Assembly (NCBI RefSeq): GCF_001458735.1
Contig: NZ_CZQA01000009.1
Coordinates: 483,414 to 547,413, forward strand
Direction of reading: 5' to 3'
Source: Candidatus Nitrospira nitrosa
GTDB lineage: Bacteria > Nitrospirota > Nitrospiria > Nitrospirales > Nitrospiraceae
Length of the DNA: 64,000 nt
Shown: one piece after another, positions 19,701-28,600 of the stretch
Layout: each line of letters begins with the position of its first letter
How positions within the stretch are numbered: the first letter of the stretch is position 1
Notes under the pieces: generated by a model
What the model saw: the letters and a program-made list of their open reading frames with translations, nothing else
What the model was told of the DNA's origin: nothing
The model's database searches: none
Made by a program: the position numbers and the translations under genes

Positions 19701-21515
19701 CTCCCACTTCCAATTCACCACCGTCGGATCGTTTGCTTGAGCTTGCTTCACCTGATCTTCCGTCTTCCCAGGCAACCCCTGAGGCGGAAGCATGTACTCA
19801 ACCCAATCCTTGATGGACACCTTAACAGGATTGGCCTTCCAATCCGTCTTGTCCTTCGTGATCTCCCACTTCTTCCCGCCGTACCAATCAACCGTGGTGC
19901 CAACCAACTTATCGGAGCTGACCGCCTGCTTGATCTTGCCCTTTCGATCAGGCAGTTCTGCCAACGGCTTCATGACGTCGGTCTGGAACCCGGGAGCCTG
20001 CAGCGTGTTATACACACGCCAGAACCCCCACATACCCGTCACGTAGTGCTGCGGGATATGACAATGGAACACAAATTCTCCGGCCAACGCTTGCAACCCA
20101 CCGGATCCACCTTCGATTACTTCATCATAGATCTCGGACGGTCCGATTGACTGCACGTCCAAGCGATCCGATGTATCGTTGATCAACGGAAACTTGACTG
20201 GACCATTCTTCGACAGCGTCGGATCCAGCTTACTGGTTCCTGGCTGTCTGGCCCAACGAATCGATCCACCATGCAAGTGGTGCGAATGGACGATTTCTGA
20301 CCCACCGATCATACGGAAGGTCGCAGGATCGCCCAAGTACGAACGCGGAATCGTGGTCGCTGGATCACCGAACGTATAGGACCCATAGCCCTGCGACTCA
20401 TCGGCAAAACCCACGAGATGCTCTTGCATCTCCAAGCGCGTCCCATGCGGCTCACTGCGATAGTTGAGCAATCGAGCTGCCGGCCGATAGGTATCGGTAT
20501 GGGCGTCGCGCTGCGGGAGCATGTCGCCTTTGCGATTCAAGAGTCGGAATGTCTCGTCGCCGGCTTCATGATAGAAAATCACGAATTCGCGGAAATCCGA
20601 TCCCTTGTCCTTATCGATGATGGCTTCCCAACCGCTCTTCATCTCTTCGCCGGTGAAGGGGCTCAAAAAACGAGATCCCCGTGGCTCCACCACGAGCGAA
20701 CCAAGCAACCCTAAGGAATACTGGTCTCTCGAGGCATGGCTGTGGAAAGCATGGCCGCCTTCTTGTGTGTCGGGCTGGATGTACCACTCAAACTCACCGG
20801 CTTTCCCTGAAGCCACCAACGCCTCTGGGTTGTTGGCCGTGGCCGGCTTGCCGGTGCTGGTCACCAACATTTGAGACCCATTGATGATGATGTTCGTGGG
20901 CTCACCTTCGATTTGATTGCGGAGGGTAATCCGCAAGCAGTCACCCTGGTTAGCCCGGATAACCAACGGCTGAATCAAATCGCCCTGCAAGCCGTTCGAG
21001 ACCGCCCCACCAGCAAAGCTGGGATCTTCACTCTCGCGCGCCGCCTTGTTCTTCGTCTCTTCGTCACGCACGCCCGCCACATTCTCAGTGAGGACATACA
21101 TGAAGCCCGGATAGAAATCGCCGAAACGGTTGACCGTGATCTCGACGTTCATCGCGGTCACGTCATAGGCCCGAACCGGCGCATGGGCTGGGCATCGTCC
21201 ACCCTGTGTCACCTTCACCTTATCCATGTCATCTGCAACAAGGAGTACACCCTGCTGCATCGCATGAGCACTGGCTCCCTGGAACGGTCCCTTGCTGTGA
21301 ACCTGCCGCTCAACCTGTTCGACGGCTTTTGACATCTTGTCCATCAACACTGGACCAGCTTGCGCATGGACCGGCTTTGCCAGATCCTGCTTCGAATCCT
21401 GAGCAATATGGGCATCGTGCGACATGATCGCACCAGCCGGCAACGCCCCAGCCAAAATCAGGCTGGCAGCGAATCCCCAGATTCCCGGCCTCGTCCATTT
21501 CTTTGAATCACTCAT
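16776..21515 (-). CDS. Giant secreted multicopper oxidase, paralog 1 (MCO1)
   Basis: A 1579-aa protein with a signal peptide (residues about 10-35) and at least five or six cupredoxin units. Copper motifs seen: HAFHSHAS (H255/H258/H260), HSHHLHGG (410-417), the type 1/type 3 signature H484-C485-H486-x3-H490-x4-M495, HPHFF (784-788), WHDH (915-918) and HTWHVTGH (1091-1098). A non-cupredoxin beta insert at about 830-895 separates HPHFF from WHDH. Length and repeat architecture recall giant bacterial multicopper oxidases such as MnxG/MofA-type manganese oxidases, but the substrate is not known. Periplasmic or extracellular. Paralogs: MCO2 and MCO3. Confidence 0.93.
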   Translation of the reverse strand: MSDSKKWTRPGIWGFAASLILAGALPAGAIMSHDAHIAQDSKQDLAKPVHAQAGPVLMDKMSKAVEQVERQVHSKGPFQGASAHAMQQGVLLVADDMDKVKVTQGGRCPAHAPVRAYDVTAMNVEITVNRFGDFYPGFMYVLTENVAGVRDEETKNKAARESEDPSFAGGAVSNGLQGDLIQPLVIRANQGDCLRITLRNQIEGEPTNIIINGSQMLVTSTGKPATANNPEALVASGKAGEFEWYIQPDTQEGGHAFHSHASRDQYSLGLLGSLVVEPRGSRFLSPFTGEEMKSGWEAIIDKDKGSDFREFVIFYHEAGDETFRLLNRKGDMLPQRDAHTDTYRPAARLLNYRSEPHGTRLEMQEHLVGFADESQGYGSYTFGDPATTIPRSYLGDPATFRMIGGSEIVHSHHLHGGSIRWARQPGTSKLDPTLSKNGPVKFPLINDTSDRLDVQSIGPSEIYDEVIEGGSGGLQALAGEFVFHCHIPQHYVTGMWGFWRVYNTLQAPGFQTDVMKPLAELPDRKGKIKQAVSSDKLVGTTVDWYGGKKWEITKDKTDWKANPVKVSIKDWVEYMLPPQGLPGKTEDQVKQAQANDPTVVNWKWEGALALNEPETPHKWADYVSPTPLKRPAITFDPQTGKLAFPWLRPHLGKRPPFAPNHGGAPWLEPFRVREDGTRDTEPPKPGAQGPWSLCPENAPRKFFTIHSITLPVTLKPATAKTAALVDPIAMLYVLHEEEAEVRNNPKKQVPLVIRGNVYDCVDVIFKNEIPDDARTGWSNKINLHPHFFQFDTSASDGPTIGFSYDMSLRAFTMLKDPQPDKGMPLPGNTVLAADTKAGSRSIAVADTSKFHVNTELGVGMDDPKYFEVARIKAINGKTITFDAPLKHAHKKNDIASVEFIRERWYVDVDLGTVYWHDHVFGTDTWGHGLFSAFITEPPRSTYHDPVSGKEIRSGPVADIHTLEPVSAHIRGSFREVMMHIMDSNARTAELITTDNPQAKVGAVTVDGPPSHQFPEKINKSPMWFLNGGEATTGSGYGMRVEPLSVRLANNPDPSKLFVSGIHGDPGTPLLRAYLGDPILVRALVGSANEVHTWHVTGHWFPMERYAKDAMPRSTVHLVIGERYDPAIPAAGGPQKQAGDYLYYSGRASHFAEGSWGIFRVFDELQGDLKPLPGREQIQKSAASVCPAEAPVKTFNVSAVDQQIRYHDGAPGVMEVDLERKMVFGNEQGKMYVLDGDRGRVKAGELKPSPLTLHVNVGDCVKVNLKNEMAKDRAGFHVDMMAFDPKDSFGANVGNNPGDQTVAPGQSKIYTYYAHPEYGELAALIQDWGNVVENPRNGLFGSIIVGPKGSRYRDPVTGEDVTMKSSWRADVLVDRTLSGNENRKNYRDFSLMFQDEDNIVGVSFMPYIQQVAGITAVNYRSEPTAWRMEKGCDIPEVFACVKAGETPSTPLLQAHVGDPVAVHVLGAFSEQVQLFTIDGHEWPHEPYMQGADQVSTMEFGGSEIINAHLTGGAGGPNRIAGDYIWKNQRPAYANAGQWGLFRVLPTDDQRIKPLTPQVPPTKTAKQNGKAKASPASLNVK

Positions 21516-21604
21516 ACATCGACCCTCCCATGCATCAGTGTGTCAGACACGAATCAACCTCTATACCGCACTCCACAACACAGTTTGTAATCGCACAACG
21601 AGAC

Positions 21605-21622
21605 ACCCATCCCAGGATGGGT
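21605..21622 (-). repeat. Palindrome in MCO1 leader
   Basis: Perfect 8-bp arms ACCCATCC and GGATGGGT with a 2-bp spacer, about 90 bp upstream of the MCO1 start codon. It could be an operator or an RNA hairpin. Confidence 0.45.
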
Positions 21623-21695
21623 TAATTCAGAAATAGCATTAAAAACTGGTGCCCGGCCTTAGAATGGGCAAGTTATTTTGCTTGAAACCCTTTCA

Positions 21696-21724
21696 TATAT
21701 ATCGATTCGTTGAATGGATTGCAA
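21696..21724 (-). promoter_or_regulatory. Candidate sigma-70 promoter of MCO1
   Basis: On the minus strand TTGCAA (21724-21719) and TATATA (21701-21696) are 17 bp apart, giving a start near 21688 and a leader of about 170 nt. No GG-N10-GC sigma-54 box was found here, unlike MCO2 and MCO3. The rest of the 420-bp gap up to 21938 is AT-rich and shows no gene. Confidence 0.35.
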
Positions 21725-21938
21725 GACGGATTTTGACTCAATTTGTCATTGCGTCACTCTGTACTCGCTTCATTTTCGTACTATCCGACACTGGACTTAT
21801 AGACGTACGAGTTCGAGCGGGTTTATCTCATTTTCCGATCAGACGCCGTGAACGGAGATTCGAAACCTTCCGTGCAAATAGGGCAAACGACTTCTCCAAA
21901 CCATTGACTCCTACCGACTATTCTCGGTACAGGAAACC

Positions 21939-22817
21939 ATGAGACACATACACAGCCCGTCCCATTTCCTTACGATTTCAATACTTCTCATTCTGATGTT
22001 GCCCGACAGCGTCGGAATGACCGAAGAGCGCTCGCCTTATGAATATATCGCATCGCTTGCCCTGGCCTCCCCGATGATGACCATCCCTGAAGGTCGGTTC
22101 TTCATGGGGACAGCCAAAGCCGGCCAAGACTTGTTCAGCTTGGATCTCCCGTACGATGACACCGAACAGCCACAGCGCCAGGTCTGGCTTGACCGGTTTG
22201 CGATCGACCGCGATGAAGTCACCCTTGGTGAGTTTCTACGATGGCTTCACCAACAGCACCGTCCCGTCTCTGGTGAGTTACGCAAATTGATCGATCACAT
22301 GATCACGGTCCACGCGGTCGAACCCGACAGACTCACTCGATGGCCAGCCCTCTATGTCACCTGGGCTGAAGCCTCTACGTTTTGCCGTACGTATGGCAAG
22401 CGCCTTCCAAGCGAGGCCGAATGGGAAAAGGCTGCCCGTGGAGACACAGGCAATCTCTTTCCTTGGGGACAGAAGCCTCCCACCTCGGGCTTGGCCATGT
22501 TTGGACAGTACCATGTCCATGAGATTCCCATCGTGACCTCGGTTGAGAACGGCAAAGAGGGACAAAGTCCTTATGGTCTGTATCACATGGCAGGCAATGC
22601 CGCCGAGTGGGTCGACGATTGGTTTGGGATCGACTACTATGCAACCATGCCTGATCGTAACCCACATGGGGTGAAACAGGGCCGCTACAAAGTCGTCCGG
22701 GGAGGGTCCTGGAAGAGCGCTCCGACGTTGCTACGAACCGCAACCAGAAGTGGCGCGTCACCTGAACAGCGTGCAGCGACCATCGGATTTCGTTGTGCTA
22801 AATCGCTCCGGGAGTGA
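21939..22817 (+). CDS. SUMF1/FGE-fold secreted protein (2 of 6)
   Basis: 292 aa with a signal peptide (FLTISILLILMLP). FGE-fold segments: MMTIPEGRFFMGT, DRDEVTLGEFLRWL, WPALYVTWAEASTFC, KRLPSEAEWEKAARG, GLYHMAGNAAEWVDDW, VVRGGSW and TIGFRCA. The catalytic Cys pair is replaced (GGSWKSAPTLLRTATRSG). It is very close to the protein at 35721, including the HVHEIPI and FGIDYYA or FGPDYYA segments, which indicates a recent duplication. It is divergent from MCO1 and followed after 19 bp by the PsbP-like gene. Confidence 0.9.
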   Translation: MRHIHSPSHFLTISILLILMLPDSVGMTEERSPYEYIASLALASPMMTIPEGRFFMGTAKAGQDLFSLDLPYDDTEQPQRQVWLDRFAIDRDEVTLGEFLRWLHQQHRPVSGELRKLIDHMITVHAVEPDRLTRWPALYVTWAEASTFCRTYGKRLPSEAEWEKAARGDTGNLFPWGQKPPTSGLAMFGQYHVHEIPIVTSVENGKEGQSPYGLYHMAGNAAEWVDDWFGIDYYATMPDRNPHGVKQGRYKVVRGGSWKSAPTLLRTATRSGASPEQRAATIGFRCAKSLRE

Positions 22818-22836
22818 AAAGGAAAAGGGCCGCCTC

Positions 22837-23466
22837 ATGAGGACATGCATGATTCGACGCGCTGTTGTGTTATCAGTGCTTGTGCTGTGCCTTGTTCCAA
22901 ACATTTCGCCAACGTATGCCGGTACGACAGAGAGTACCAATGAAGCAGGATGGAAACTCTACACCAACGCTCGATTCGGGTTCTCGATTCGCTATCCCGA
23001 TGAGTGGCGCCTCGGCAATCCCATGCCGGACGGAGTCGGCGTGATGCTCCACCCTCCGATTGAACAGAGCCTTGTGGCAGTTTCCGGCCATATGAATGTG
23101 GTCAGCGGGAACAGTCCGGAGGGCAGACAGACGCTCGACGAGTTCGCCTCAGCCCACCATCGCATTATCACAGATCTCTATAGCAAGAAACGGGTCACGC
23201 TCCGATGGCAACCGGATCAGGAGAGATCGCTCGCAGGATTTCCGGGGAAGGAACTCATCTTCACCTATAAGGACGATACACAGGGCGAGATCATCGAACA
23301 CCACATCTTCTCGCTGGGCCGAAACGAAGGACGCGGAATACGAGTCAAAGTTCCTCGTTCAGCTGAAGGGCAAATCATGCCGACAATTAGGAAAATGCTG
23401 GAGACGTACCAACCCGGACGAGAACAAAATGCAGTGAGTCCCCTGGTGCCCAAAGAAAAAGGTTAA
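22837..23466 (+). CDS. PsbP-like secreted protein
   Basis: Start at 22837 (MRTCMIRRAVVLS); an upstream in-frame ATG at 22750 lies inside the previous gene and is rejected. 209 aa with a signal peptide ending near SPTYAG. The sequence WKLYTNARFGFSIRYPDEW is the opening signature of PsbP/MOG1-fold secreted proteins (Y-x-N-x-x-x-G-F-x-I-x-Y-P-x-x-W). Probably periplasmic and in an operon with the SUMF1-like gene. Function unknown. Confidence 0.7.
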   Translation: MRTCMIRRAVVLSVLVLCLVPNISPTYAGTTESTNEAGWKLYTNARFGFSIRYPDEWRLGNPMPDGVGVMLHPPIEQSLVAVSGHMNVVSGNSPEGRQTLDEFASAHHRIITDLYSKKRVTLRWQPDQERSLAGFPGKELIFTYKDDTQGEIIEHHIFSLGRNEGRGIRVKVPRSAEGQIMPTIRKMLETYQPGREQNAVSPLVPKEKG

Positions 23467-23551
23467 GGTTCAAGATTCGATCAAGCAGAGGTCATTCAAC
23501 TTTGCTCAACCTTAGCCTTGGCCTGATGTATCACACCAAGGATTAACCTAA

Positions 23552-23679
23552 AACAGGCGTTCAAAAACATCGCCAGCAAGGCCGCAGCCGATGAAAGCGT
23601 CGGAGGCGTAGCTTCAGGGCTACGGTGAGGATACTTTCGAGGCGAGAACGCAGCTTGCGGCGCTTTTTCAACGGCTGCT
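23552..23679. repeat. REP/MITE-like imperfect inverted repeat
   Basis: An element of about 128 bp. Its ends AACAGGCGTTCAAAAA and TTTTTCAACGGCTGCT are inverted copies with few mismatches. Its centre has GTAGC-6-GCTAC, and the flanking arms also pair imperfectly (GGCCGCAGC near the left, GAACGCAGC near the right). Elements with this look are, from memory, dispersed between genes in related genomes. The right end supplies the TAG stop of the SmbP-like gene. Confidence 0.6.
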
Positions 23680-24103
23680 ACGCGCCACCGTCCTTCATCG
23701 CCATAAGATGTTTCATCGCTTCTTTGGCTGCAGCCCTCGCCTTCACAGCCGGATTCAGGCTGGCGCCTGGATCAACCTTATCTCCCATCTCAGCCACTCG
23801 TGCGCAATGCTTAATCGCATCCTGCAAGTGCGGAACAGCTTCTTTGCCCTGTTCATCCGTAGCCGGTAAGGCCTTGAGAATAGCCTGAGCTTGTTTCGCT
23901 ACTTCGGCGCAATGATGGAGGATTGCATGCCCGTCGCCCATGCCGCCGTGCATCACCATCTCTTCTGCATCCCGGACCATGGCCCTGCCCTGCTCCTGAA
24001 TCGCCGGGATCGCGCCAGCCCCCGCCGGCTCACTCCCCATCACAAGGGCCAGCGCGAGAATGCCAACCCCAAGGCCTGTGACTCTGATCGGTTGCGCTCC
24101 CAT
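23678..24103 (-). CDS. SmbP-like small metal-binding protein
   Basis: 141 aa with a signal peptide (GLGVGILALALVMGSEPAGA). The mature part is a four-helix-like repeat with spaced His and Met: MVMHGGMGDGHAILHHC, HLQDAIKHCARVAEMGDKVD and AAAKEAMKHLMAMKDGG. This matches the SmbP family, secreted copper-binding proteins first described in Nitrosomonas europaea (established knowledge). It lacks the dense regular His repeat of the founding member. One base separates it from the blue-copper gene upstream, so they share an operon. It likely buffers periplasmic copper. Confidence 0.7.
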   Translation of the reverse strand: MGAQPIRVTGLGVGILALALVMGSEPAGAGAIPAIQEQGRAMVRDAEEMVMHGGMGDGHAILHHCAEVAKQAQAILKALPATDEQGKEAVPHLQDAIKHCARVAEMGDKVDPGASLNPAVKARAAAKEAMKHLMAMKDGGA

Positions 24104-24104
24104 A

Positions 24105-24890
24105 TTATTTCGCCGCCTGAGTGGTGTCGAACGCCAGGTCTAGCATGACGGTCTCATTGGGCTTCACGGTGATCTCCCGCTCGTGCGTCCCCAAGGTCGG
24201 ATGCCATACTTTGAGGCGGTACGTCCCGGACGGAAGATCCCCGATGGTGAATGCTCCAGTGGGTCCCGTCACGGCGTAATAGGGATTGTCAATGGCATAG
24301 CCCCAGTTCTGCATATAGGGGTGCATGCCGCACTGCATGGTAAAGACTTTCCGCCCTTTGACGAGCTGCACGACATCGGTGGTCCCGCTCACATGCAACG
24401 CCGGTCGATGAAGGACAATGTCGACGCCAGCCTGGTCGTAGGCATAACCCTGAATATCGTGTGACACCGGATCTCGATTAAAGACCGTAACTCGGCGCTT
24501 GTCGCTGACAACGGTGACAAACGGCAGAAACTGACAGAGACTGGCCTCCACGTCCGCATCGGTGGCGGTAAATGCCTTGCCTTTCTCAACACCCTCGATG
24601 ACCACCACGACATCCTTCAGACCGCCATCCTGGCCGACATTGACTTCCTTCAGAAGCCGATGCCCCTTTCCATCTGAAAGAGTCGCGCAATACTCGCGGT
24701 CGTAATAGCGCCGCAGTTCAAAGGTTTTTGGCTCAGGTACGGCTCCCGTGAACGTGATCTTGCCTTGCACGGTCGCCCCATTTATTACGGTGCCAGATTC
24801 ATATGCCCAGGCATCCCGTTGGAGAGCGCTTGACATGATCAGGCACCCACAAATTGCGAGGTAGAGTCCGGCCAAGATGATTCGTTTCAT
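24105..24890 (-). CDS. Blue-copper/carboxypeptidase-regulatory-like secreted protein (1 of 3)
   Basis: Start at 24890, directly after GGAGGGAG; an extension to 24911 is not favoured. 261 aa with a signal peptide. Residues about 35-195 look plastocyanin-like, with candidate type 1 copper ligands H144 (VSHDIQGY) and C187-x2-H190-x2-M193 (MQCGMHPYM). The C-terminal part (YYAVTGPTGAFTIGDLPSGTY then LKVWHPTLG) is a carboxypeptidase-regulatory-like beta sandwich. C68 and C119 may form a disulfide. It is probably a periplasmic electron carrier. It is co-transcribed with the LolA-like gene and the SmbP-like gene. Confidence 0.8.
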   Translation of the reverse strand: MKRIILAGLYLAICGCLIMSSALQRDAWAYESGTVINGATVQGKITFTGAVPEPKTFELRRYYDREYCATLSDGKGHRLLKEVNVGQDGGLKDVVVVIEGVEKGKAFTATDADVEASLCQFLPFVTVVSDKRRVTVFNRDPVSHDIQGYAYDQAGVDIVLHRPALHVSGTTDVVQLVKGRKVFTMQCGMHPYMQNWGYAIDNPYYAVTGPTGAFTIGDLPSGTYRLKVWHPTLGTHEREITVKPNETVMLDLAFDTTQAAK

Positions 24891-24910
24891 CACACTCCCT
24901 CCTAACTTCA

Positions 24911-25519
24911 CTAATTATTCGATGTTGGTTGCATATTTGCGGGTGGATTGGCTGGATCCAATCTCTGCGGCAGCTCGAACAGAAATCGGGACTGCTCGGT
25001 AAAGACCAACCGGCGATACTCTTCCGACCATTCCCCCTGCTTGCTCACGGTCTTCATAGGAAACCGCTGAACCTTGGTCACCCACCGATAGTATTGCCGA
25101 GTTTCCCCTTCGTCTGCAACTGTGACATCAAACAGCTCCGTCGGATATCCATTGAGCATTTCGTCTCCGACCAGCTCGCGCGAGATTTCACCGGGCATGT
25201 TCTCGCTCACTTCTAACCGATACTCATTCGTGATCGGCTCTTCCAGATACAGCCGCTGCTTGGACAAGATCAGCCAGGCCATGCCGCGATCCACTCGAAC
25301 GATGACCACGCTGGCCCCTCGTTGAGGGATGAGAAACTCAAATCGCCAGCGATCGTCCTTGGCGTTGACATGCGCTGTCACCACGGACTTCCCTCGCTTG
25401 ACGATTCGATCACCGGAAAAGTCGAGCGCTGTGGCCGCCTCCGGAAGACTACCGACCGCCATCGACAGCAGCCAAACCAAGAATGCGCCGATCAATCTAG
25501 ATACTACTTGCAGGCCCAT
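24911..25519 (-). CDS. LolA-like secreted protein (1 of 3)
   Basis: 202 aa with a signal peptide (LIGAFLVWLLSMAVGSLPEA). The mature protein is an antiparallel beta sheet pattern starting FSGDRIVKRGKSVV, with WRFEFLIP, MAWLILSKQRLYLE, YPTELFDV and YYRWVT. It resembles the outer membrane lipoprotein-sorting (LolA/DUF4412) fold. Relatives at 36677 and 39708 share the order of strands and the Y-(Y/F)-x-W-(V/L) segment. It lies between MCO2 and the blue-copper gene. It may chaperone a hydrophobic partner. Confidence 0.7.
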   Translation of the reverse strand: MGLQVVSRLIGAFLVWLLSMAVGSLPEAATALDFSGDRIVKRGKSVVTAHVNAKDDRWRFEFLIPQRGASVVIVRVDRGMAWLILSKQRLYLEEPITNEYRLEVSENMPGEISRELVGDEMLNGYPTELFDVTVADEGETRQYYRWVTKVQRFPMKTVSKQGEWSEEYRRLVFTEQSRFLFELPQRLDPANPPANMQPTSNN

Positions 25520-25579
25520 CAGCCCTTTTACCGTATGGCTGAGCCGGGTTCAAGACATCGTTTGCCGACGACAAACGAA

Positions 25580-25615
25580 CGGGGGAACCAAGCTCTCGCG
25601 AGCCGGATTCCCCCG
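25580..25615 (-). terminator. Hairpin after MCO2
   Basis: Arms CGGGGGAACC (25580-25589) and GGATTCCCCCG (about 25605-25615) pair with one bulge, 25 bp past the MCO2 stop. It may attenuate read-through into the downstream LolA-like, blue-copper and SmbP-like genes. Confidence 0.45.
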
Positions 25616-25640
25616 CGTATTACGTCTCCACGTCGGTCTT

Positions 25641-28600
25641 CTACTTGGCCTTCGCCTTCATAGACACCGGGAGAGATTTTGCTGAGGACTTACCCTCGGC
25701 ATGTTGTGTAGCCGGGGCTTTCCCACTCAGCGGAAGGATCGCACGGCTGTCTCGGTCCAATACTTTTAACATGCCCCAATGTCCGGCATCGAGATAGCCC
25801 GGACGCTGGTTCAGCCAGAGATAGTCACCGGGAATCCCGTTCGGTCCGCCCGCTCCGCCGTTCAACCAGGCATTAATGACTTCGGATCCACCGAATTCCA
25901 TGGTGCTCACGAGGTCTGCGCCTTTGATGTACGGCTCGTGTTTCCACTCATGGCCGGAAACGCTGAACAGCTGTACCTGTTCACTGAAGGCGCCCAGCAC
26001 ATGAATGACAACCTGATCTCCGACATGCGCGGCGATCGTCGGCGTCACCGGCTGATCGCCCGTCTTCACGCAGGATAACACTTCACTGTAGGCACAGCCC
26101 TTCTCGGTGCGGTAATCGGTCGGCTCCGACCGATAGTTCACCGCCGTCACGCCGGCCACCTTTTGGATGTAGGGCATGAAGCTCGTGCCGGTGATATTGT
26201 CCTCGTCCTGGAACAGGAGCGCAAACGAGCGGTAGTTCTGCCGATTTTCGTTTCCTGATACAGTCCGATCGACCATCACATCCGCCCTCCACGAGCTCTT
26301 CTGGGCCAAATCCTCGCCGGTCGCCGGATCGCGATACTGAGATCCCTTCGGACCGATGATGACGGCACCAAAGAGTCCGTTCCGCGGATTCTCGATCACG
26401 TTCCCCCAGTCTTGAATCAGAGCCGAGTTCTCCCCGAACTCCGGATGGGCGTAGAACGTATAGGTCTTACTCTGGCCCGGCGCGACTGTCTGATCGCCAG
26501 GATTGTTACCCGCATTGATGCCCATGGACTCCTTCGGGTCAAACGCGAGGTTATCCACGTGGAACCCGGCTCGCTCCTTGGCCATCTCGTTCTTCAGATT
26601 GACCTTGATGCAGTCACCGACATTGACGTGCAGTGTCAACGGGCTCGGCTCAAGGTTGCCCGACGCGACTTTCGTCTTCTCGCCTTCGAGCACGTACATC
26701 TTACCCGACTCATTGCCGAGCACCATTTTACGCTCCAGGTCGACTTCCATCGTCCCTGGCGTCCCCTTGTTGTAGCGGATCGCCTTGTCGATGGCCGAGA
26801 CGTTGAAGCTCTTCACCGGTGCATCATCCGGACAGACCGACTTGGCCGACTGCGGAATCTCGCTGCGCCCTGGAAGCGGTTTGAGTGTCGCATCCGCCTT
26901 GTCCAGGACCCGGACGATTCCCCAGCTACCTTCGACGAAGTGCGACGCCCGACCACTATAGTACAGGTAATCGCCCGCCATCTGTTGCGGTCCGCCGGCG
27001 GCCGGAATGGCCGCATCGTACCGTTCCCCGATCACCACGTGCAGCGAGCTACGCGGGATGGAGTTCTTGCTATACCGCTCCATCGGGAACCAGTGCCCGC
27101 TGATGTGCCAGGAATGCACTTCGTTGGCCGATGTTTCCAGCAGTCTGACCACCACCGGATCGCCCAGATAGGCCCTCAACATCAGCGTATCCGGATCTCC
27201 ATGGATCACACTACTGAACAACTTCGAAGGATCCGGGTTGTTGGCCAAGCGGACAGACAAGGGCTCTACCCGCATGTTGTACCCGCCACCGGTCGTCGCT
27301 TCGCCGCCGTTCAAGAACTTCATCGGCGACAGATTGAGTTTGGCTGGATAGACCGCTGACGGCGTCCCATCCACGGAGATTGCACCGACCCTCGCCTGTG
27401 GATTGTCGGCCGTAATCAATTCCGCCGCCCGAGGGTTGGAGTCCATGACATGGGTCACGATCTCACGGAATGACCCTCTGATATGTGCGGACACCGGTTC
27501 GGTCGTGTGAATGTCCGCGACCGGGCCGCTCCTGATTTCCTTACCCGTGACCGGATCATGATAGGTCGATCGCGGCGGCTCCGCGATGAATGAGGCATAC
27601 TGCCCATGCCCCCACGAATCGAGACCATACACATGGTCATGCCAGAACGTGGTGCCGAAGTCGGCGTCCACATACCAGCGTTCGCGGATCCACTCGACCG
27701 AGGCAATCTCACCCTTCTTATGAACATGCAGCAACGGCCGCTCGAAAGTGATCGTATTGCCGTCGATCTTGCTGATACGGGCCGACTCGAATCCATTCAC
27801 CTCATCCATCCCCACGCCTAGTTCCGTCTTAACGTGGAACTTTGATGCATCCTTGACCTTGATGCTGGTCGCCCCCTTGGCGGCATCGGCCTCGATCGTG
27901 GTATTCATCGGGACCGGCATGCCCTTCCCCGGGTGCTCATCCTTCAAGATCGTGAACGGACGGAGCGACATCTCATAGGAGAAGCCGATGATGGGTCCAT
28001 CAGAAGCTTGAGTGTCGAACTGGAACATGTGCGGATGCAGGTTCGTCTTGCTGGAGAACCCTTGCCGCGTATCATCTTTCAGCTCGCTTTTATAGACGAC
28101 GTCAATACAGTCCTGCACGTTTCCACGAATAACCAGCGGAAACTGCTTCGCTCGATTCTTTCGGACCTCAGCTTCCTCTTCATGCAACACATACAGCAAG
28201 CCGCCTGGATCGACGATCGCCGGCGTCTTGGGCGTCGCCCCTTTCAAGGTAATCGGCAAGGTGATCGCATGGATGTTGAATTTCTTGACCGGCGCTCCTT
28301 CTGGACAGAGACTCCATGGCCCCTGTTCTCCCGGCCTCGGCGGCTCGGTCGAGTTGCTGCCGTCATCACGCCGGTGGATCGGTTCCAACCAGGGCGCGCC
28401 GCTGTGGCTCGGCGAGAATGGCACCCGTCTGCCGAGATGCGGCCGCAGCCATGGCCACGAGAGTTTTCCACTCCGCGGATCGAAGAGAATCTCCTGCCGC
28501 TTGCCCGGCGTCGCCGACTTGTAGTTCACCCATTCGTACGTCGTTTCAGGCTCGGAGAGAGCCTTGGATCCGTCCCAAGCCCATTCGTTGACGGTCGAGT

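Noticed and set aside
21664..21682. GGGCA...TTTTGC as a plus-strand sigma-54 site before the SUMF1-like gene
   Set aside because: The GG to GC spacing is 11, not 10, and it is about 260 bp from the start.
22750..22836. Longer start for the PsbP-like protein at 22750
   Set aside because: It would overlap the SUMF1-like gene by 68 bp and lose the signal peptide; 22837 has a purine-rich site.
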